Shown here: positions 61,000 to 64,000 of the stretch, piece after piece
Position numbering within the stretch: the first letter of the stretch is position 1
How the letters are laid out: each line of letters starts with the position of its first letter
Assembly (NCBI RefSeq): GCF_023650515.1
Contig: NZ_CP096016.1
Location: forward strand, 4,736,501-4,800,500
Length of the DNA: 64,000 nucleotides
DNA from: Alkalimarinus coralli
GTDB lineage: Bacteria > Pseudomonadota > Gammaproteobacteria > Pseudomonadales > Oleiphilaceae
Direction: 5' to 3'
Position numbers and translations under genes: made by a program
The notes under the pieces: model-generated
What the model saw: the letters and a program-made list of their open reading frames with translations, nothing else
What the model was told of the DNA's origin: nothing
The model's database searches: none

Positions 61000-61536
61000 A
61001 TGGCTAATGTACTAAAACATGGCGCAAAAAGGGTTGTGTTGGTTGGCCCTATGGGGGCCGGTAAAACGACGATTGGTAAGCTGTTGTCACGTGAACTGGG
61101 TTTTTCATTTTGCGACTCTGATAGTGAAATAGAGTCTCGCTGTGGGGCGGATATTCCGTGGATTTTTGACGTTGAGGGTGAGGCCGGATTCCGTGAGCGC
61201 GAATGTGGTGTTATTCGGGACTTGAGCCAGACCAATGGGATTGTACTGGCCACTGGTGGTGGTGCCGTTCTGAATGAAGACAACAGGGCGAACCTTAAAG
61301 AGGGGGCTCAGGTTGTTTACCTAAAGACATCCGTCGAGCAGCAGTTTGAAAGAACTCGAAGAGACCGTAACAGGCCGCTTCTTCAGAATAGCGAGCCTCT
61401 CAAGGTGCTGACTGAGATTTTCAAAATCAGAGATCCTCTTTATGCAGACGTTGCTGACGTGGTTATTATGACGGATAAGAAGAATCCCAAGCTGGTTGTA
61501 AGGCAAATTTTGGATCAAGTTATCGAGCATCGATAG
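61000..61536 (+). CDS. aroK: Shikimate kinase AroK
   Basis: A 178-residue enzyme that phosphorylates shikimate in aromatic amino-acid synthesis. Walker A is GPMGAGKTTIG, the shikimate-binding DSDSEIE segment and LATGGGAVL follow, and the lid contains RRDRNRPLL. The ATG at 61000 is chosen; a TTG at 60988 would add four residues. aroB follows 70 bp on. Normally this gene lies just after pilQ; here they are about 3.2 kb apart. Confidence 0.96.
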   Translation: MANVLKHGAKRVVLVGPMGAGKTTIGKLLSRELGFSFCDSDSEIESRCGADIPWIFDVEGEAGFRERECGVIRDLSQTNGIVLATGGGAVLNEDNRANLKEGAQVVYLKTSVEQQFERTRRDRNRPLLQNSEPLKVLTEIFKIRDPLYADVADVVIMTDKKNPKLVVRQILDQVIEHR

Positions 61537-61606
61537 TGACGGTGCGCTTTTTAGTTTGTGTTCAGGTAAAAATGTTTTGGGTTAATCGAGGTTGTTTAGC
61601 AGGAAA

Positions 61607-62716
61607 ATGAAACAGTTAACAGTAGAGTTAGGTGAAAGAAGTTACCCCATTTTTATCGGGCAGGGGTTGCTCGATAAGTCTGAGTTAGTTACGCCTTATG
61701 TGGCAGGCGAGCAGGTTATGATTGTCACCAATGATACTGTCGCCCCTCTTTATCTTGAGCGCACTAAAGCGCTGTTTTCCTCCTTTAAAGTATCTGTAAC
61801 CGTACTGCCTGATGGTGAGCAGTATAAGAACCTGGATACGCTGAACCTGATTTTTGACCAGTTGCTTGAACAAAAACACAGCCGTAAAACCACGTTGGTT
61901 GCTTTAGGTGGCGGTGTTGTTGGTGATATGGCCGGGTTTGCTGCTGCTTGCTATCAGAGAGGGGTTGAGTTTATCCAGGTACCCACGACACTGCTCTCGC
62001 AAGTAGATTCGTCTGTAGGTGGAAAGACCGGGGTTAACCACCAGTTAGGTAAAAATATGATTGGCGCATTTCACCAGCCAAATGCGGTCATTATTGACAC
62101 GGATACGCTTAACACGCTTCCTGAACGGGAGGTGGCCGCAGGGATTGCAGAAGTTGTTAAGTATGGTCTGATTCGGGATTTGAGCTTTTTCGAGTGGCTT
62201 GAAGCGAACATGGAAAAGCTGACGACTTTGGACTCGGAGGCGGTCTCCCATGCAATTGAAGTCTCTTGCACATGTAAGGCAAAGGTTGTCAGTGAAGATG
62301 AGCGGGAAGGTGGTGTTCGGGCAATTCTAAATCTAGGCCATACGTTTGGTCACGCAATTGAAACGCATATGGGGTACGGAGAATGGCTTCATGGCGAAGC
62401 TGTTTCAGCGGGAATGGTGATGGCAGCAGACCTGTCTTGTCGGCAGGGGTGGCTACAGGCTGGTGACCTTGATCGAATAAAGAAGCTACTTGAGTCAGCC
62501 GGGCTTCCTACTTTGTCTCCAAGCGAAATTTCAGTCGACCGTTTTAAGGAGCTGATGGCCGTTGATAAAAAAGTAATAGACGGAAGCATTCGCCTTGTTT
62601 TGATGGATCAGTTAGGTAATGCATTTGTAACTGATGATTTCGATACAACAAACTTCGAAGCTACGTTATCTGAGTGCCGAGTTGCAGATGATCGTTCTGG
62701 TTTGACTCAAGTATAA
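61607..62716 (+). CDS. aroB: 3-dehydroquinate synthase AroB
   Basis: A 369-residue NAD- and metal-dependent enzyme making 3-dehydroquinate from DAHP. Landmarks: [71 protein letters not shown], and the metal-binding HTFGHAIET / [13 protein letters not shown]. The ATG at 61607 gives the standard N-terminus; a TTG at 61592 is less likely. damX starts 25 bp downstream. Confidence 0.97.
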   Translation: MKQLTVELGERSYPIFIGQGLLDKSELVTPYVAGEQVMIVTNDTVAPLYLERTKALFSSFKVSVTVLPDGEQYKNLDTLNLIFDQLLEQKHSRKTTLVALGGGVVGDMAGFAAACYQRGVEFIQVPTTLLSQVDSSVGGKTGVNHQLGKNMIGAFHQPNAVIIDTDTLNTLPEREVAAGIAEVVKYGLIRDLSFFEWLEANMEKLTTLDSEAVSHAIEVSCTCKAKVVSEDEREGGVRAILNLGHTFGHAIETHMGYGEWLHGEAVSAGMVMAADLSCRQGWLQAGDLDRIKKLLESAGLPTLSPSEISVDRFKELMAVDKKVIDGSIRLVLMDQLGNAFVTDDFDTTNFEATLSECRVADDRSGLTQV

Positions 62717-62741
62717 AAGGTCTGTTGGAAGTTTCAATGTT

Positions 62742-64000
62742 ATGAATGCTGCTGCAACTGAAGTTGAACAAAAGCAATCCCTTAATGATCAATTGAGGGA
62801 TAAGTACAAGCTCAGGGTTGAGCCTTTTACGGATGCTAACCCCCTGTTTTATCAAGGTGCTCAGCGGCAGCATAATCTAGAAACGCTCCGTCATCTTGTC
62901 AGCTATGGTGATATGGTTTTAATGCTGACAGGTGGCGCCGGCAGCGGAAAAACCACTTTAATTAAGGAACTGTGTAGGCACCTTGCTGATGGCATTCGTG
63001 TCGTTAATTTAAAACCATCGCTGATTGCAAGCCCGCGAAAACTGGCTACTGAAATCTGTAAAAGGCTGGAGTTGCATGCAGTCGAGGGTGAACCTGTCTC
63101 CAGGTCTATTGAAAGAGTTATTGAGGCTTGTACCCACAATGCGGCGTTGGGAGAGCGGCTTTTATTGGTGTTGGACGATGCCCACAAGACCAATAAAGAT
63201 AGCTTTAAGCTGCTTATGAAGACGTTTAGAGGCATAAGTAGTGATGCAGGCATATGTCTGCTGGTGTCAGGTCGGCAAGAGTTACTTCAATCGGTGACTC
63301 AGGAAGGCGTAGACCCCGCTACCTGTAGTTGGATTCATCAAATTCAACTAAAGCCTTTTTCCCAGGAAGATGCTGAAACTTACGTTAGTCTCAGGCTTAT
63401 AAGAGCAGGGTCTAAGGCCGAGCCAGAGTTGTCAGAGGCTCAGAAGAAGGCGCTGAGTGATCTGGGGAAAGGCTGTCCAGGAAGAATTAATAGAATAGCG
63501 CCTGGCGTATTGCTAGACTCGTTTGATGTGGCAGGCCAGAGCCAGAAAACCTCAAAGGGCCTTAGTGGGCTGCTAGTTGGTATCGTTGTTTCTCTTATTG
63601 TTTCGTTTGTTCTGATTGGGCACCAGTACGGCTTGTTTTTCTCATCTAAAGAAGGCGTTGACTCGTCTATGGTTGATCGTAGGGGGGAGCGCTCTGATAA
63701 GTTGGCCGATTCACTGCTTTCAGATAGCACGAAATTAGCGATAGTTGAGGAAAAAATAAATCAGGGCGCCAACATTATTGAGGGCGACCTTGAGTTAACC
63801 TCGTCTGAGATTGCTGACCTGCCTGTGCAGGACAAGGTTATTATTCAAGAGGCTATAGAGCAAAATAGTACCTTAAATGCAGGTCTCGGCGGAAGTGTTG
63901 TTGAGGTGCCAGCGTATTCACCAGAAGGCGTTATACTGCCAAGCGCAGACTCCAGCAATTCAAATAAAGCCGGTGAGGGGGGGGAAGCACAAGTAATCTC
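62742..64000 (+). CDS. damX: DamX-like cell-division protein with AAA ATPase domain (3' end beyond window)
   Basis: At least 419 residues, open at the window edge. The N-terminal AAA/ExeA-like ATPase has YKLRVEPFTDANPLFYQGAQRQ, Walker A GGAGSGKTT and Walker B LLLVLDDAHK. One membrane helix follows (about 270-290, LLVGIVVSLIVSFVLIG), then an acidic, low-complexity periplasmic part. In Pseudomonas and E. coli the gene after aroB (damX) has an SPOR domain at the C-terminus binding denuded septal peptidoglycan; that end is not visible here. The start ATG at 62742 is used because the ATG at 62737 soon meets a stop. A run of eight G lies near 63976. Confidence 0.88.
   Translation, partial: MNAAATEVEQKQSLNDQLRDKYKLRVEPFTDANPLFYQGAQRQHNLETLRHLVSYGDMVLMLTGGAGSGKTTLIKELCRHLADGIRVVNLKPSLIASPRKLATEICKRLELHAVEGEPVSRSIERVIEACTHNAALGERLLLVLDDAHKTNKDSFKLLMKTFRGISSDAGICLLVSGRQELLQSVTQEGVDPATCSWIHQIQLKPFSQEDAETYVSLRLIRAGSKAEPELSEAQKKALSDLGKGCPGRINRIAPGVLLDSFDVAGQSQKTSKGLSGLLVGIVVSLIVSFVLIGHQYGLFFSSKEGVDSSMVDRRGERSDKLADSLLSDSTKLAIVEEKINQGANIIEGDLELTSSEIADLPVQDKVIIQEAIEQNSTLNAGLGGSVVEVPAYSPEGVILPSADSSNSNKAGEGGEAQVI

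Overview
The window reads as a piece of gammaproteobacterial chromosome, with moderate G+C and dense, mostly single-copy genes. Gene order in three blocks matches what is known from Pseudomonas: coaD-ferredoxin-ggt followed by calB/TetR; engB-cytochrome c4-dsbA-EEP nuclease; and ponA / pilMNOPQ - aroK-aroB-damX. The rubredoxin plus rubredoxin reductase pair beside ubiC, an AidB-like dehydrogenase, a TesB thioesterase, a coniferyl-type aldehyde dehydrogenase and a lipase foldase fit a marine, lipid- or hydrocarbon-using relative (Marinobacter/Oleiphilus/Ketobacter-like). That placement is inference; no rRNA or other taxonomic marker lies here.

Layout. 0-6.1 kb: start of ubiA (cut by the window edge), ubiC, rubredoxin and its reductase, a DksA/TraR-type zinc-finger protein, two small unknowns, tesB and a metallo-beta-lactamase-fold hydrolase. 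6.1-13.8 kb: three c-di-GMP proteins (an EAL protein with a dead GGDEF, a membrane GGDEF, a receiver-GGDEF) around a phosphate permease. 14-16.4 kb: a cupin and a PanP-like decarboxylase. 16.6-22.1 kb: a five-gene envelope operon of three lipoproteins (COG3014, YcfL, LpoB) and two exported proteins (a DUF6844-like protein and a FlgT/CsgG-like protein), preceded by three 23-bp direct repeats. 22.2-27.6 kb: a membrane-anchored DsbA-like protein, aidB with its TetR, and a second TetR with a membrane peroxiredoxin; palindromes lie between the two regulators. 27.6-41.4 kb: tmcA, DUF1415, DUF2059, a short SutA-like RNA polymerase-binding protein, a lipase foldase without a lipase, hemB, ppk, an AI-2E family permease and a DUF945 protein. 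41.5-50.2 kb: ggt, ferredoxin, coaD, calB and its regulator, a probable ErsA/Spot 42-like small RNA, engB, cytochrome c4, dsbA and an EEP nuclease. 50.2-64 kb: ponA, divergent pilMNOPQ, then an insertion of about 3.2 kb (a decayed IS5-type transposase and an Ig-like lipoprotein on the opposite strand), then aroK, aroB and damX, which runs off the end.

Most notable points: (1) a two-copy palindromic, MITE/REP-like element (333-495 and 8822-8963); (2) a structured RNA locus at about 46570-46693 with an AlgU-type promoter and a free anti-Shine-Dalgarno stretch, placed next to engB as ErsA/Spot 42 are; (3) the lipoprotein/LpoB/FlgT-like operon with its 23-bp repeats; (4) the disrupted pilQ-aroK junction; (5) several 14-23 bp perfect or near-perfect tandem duplications confined to gaps between genes; (6) C/G homopolymers of 8-9 bases inside ponA, pilQ, damX and the AI-2E permease gene. 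All functions rest on motif recognition by eye; no search was run.
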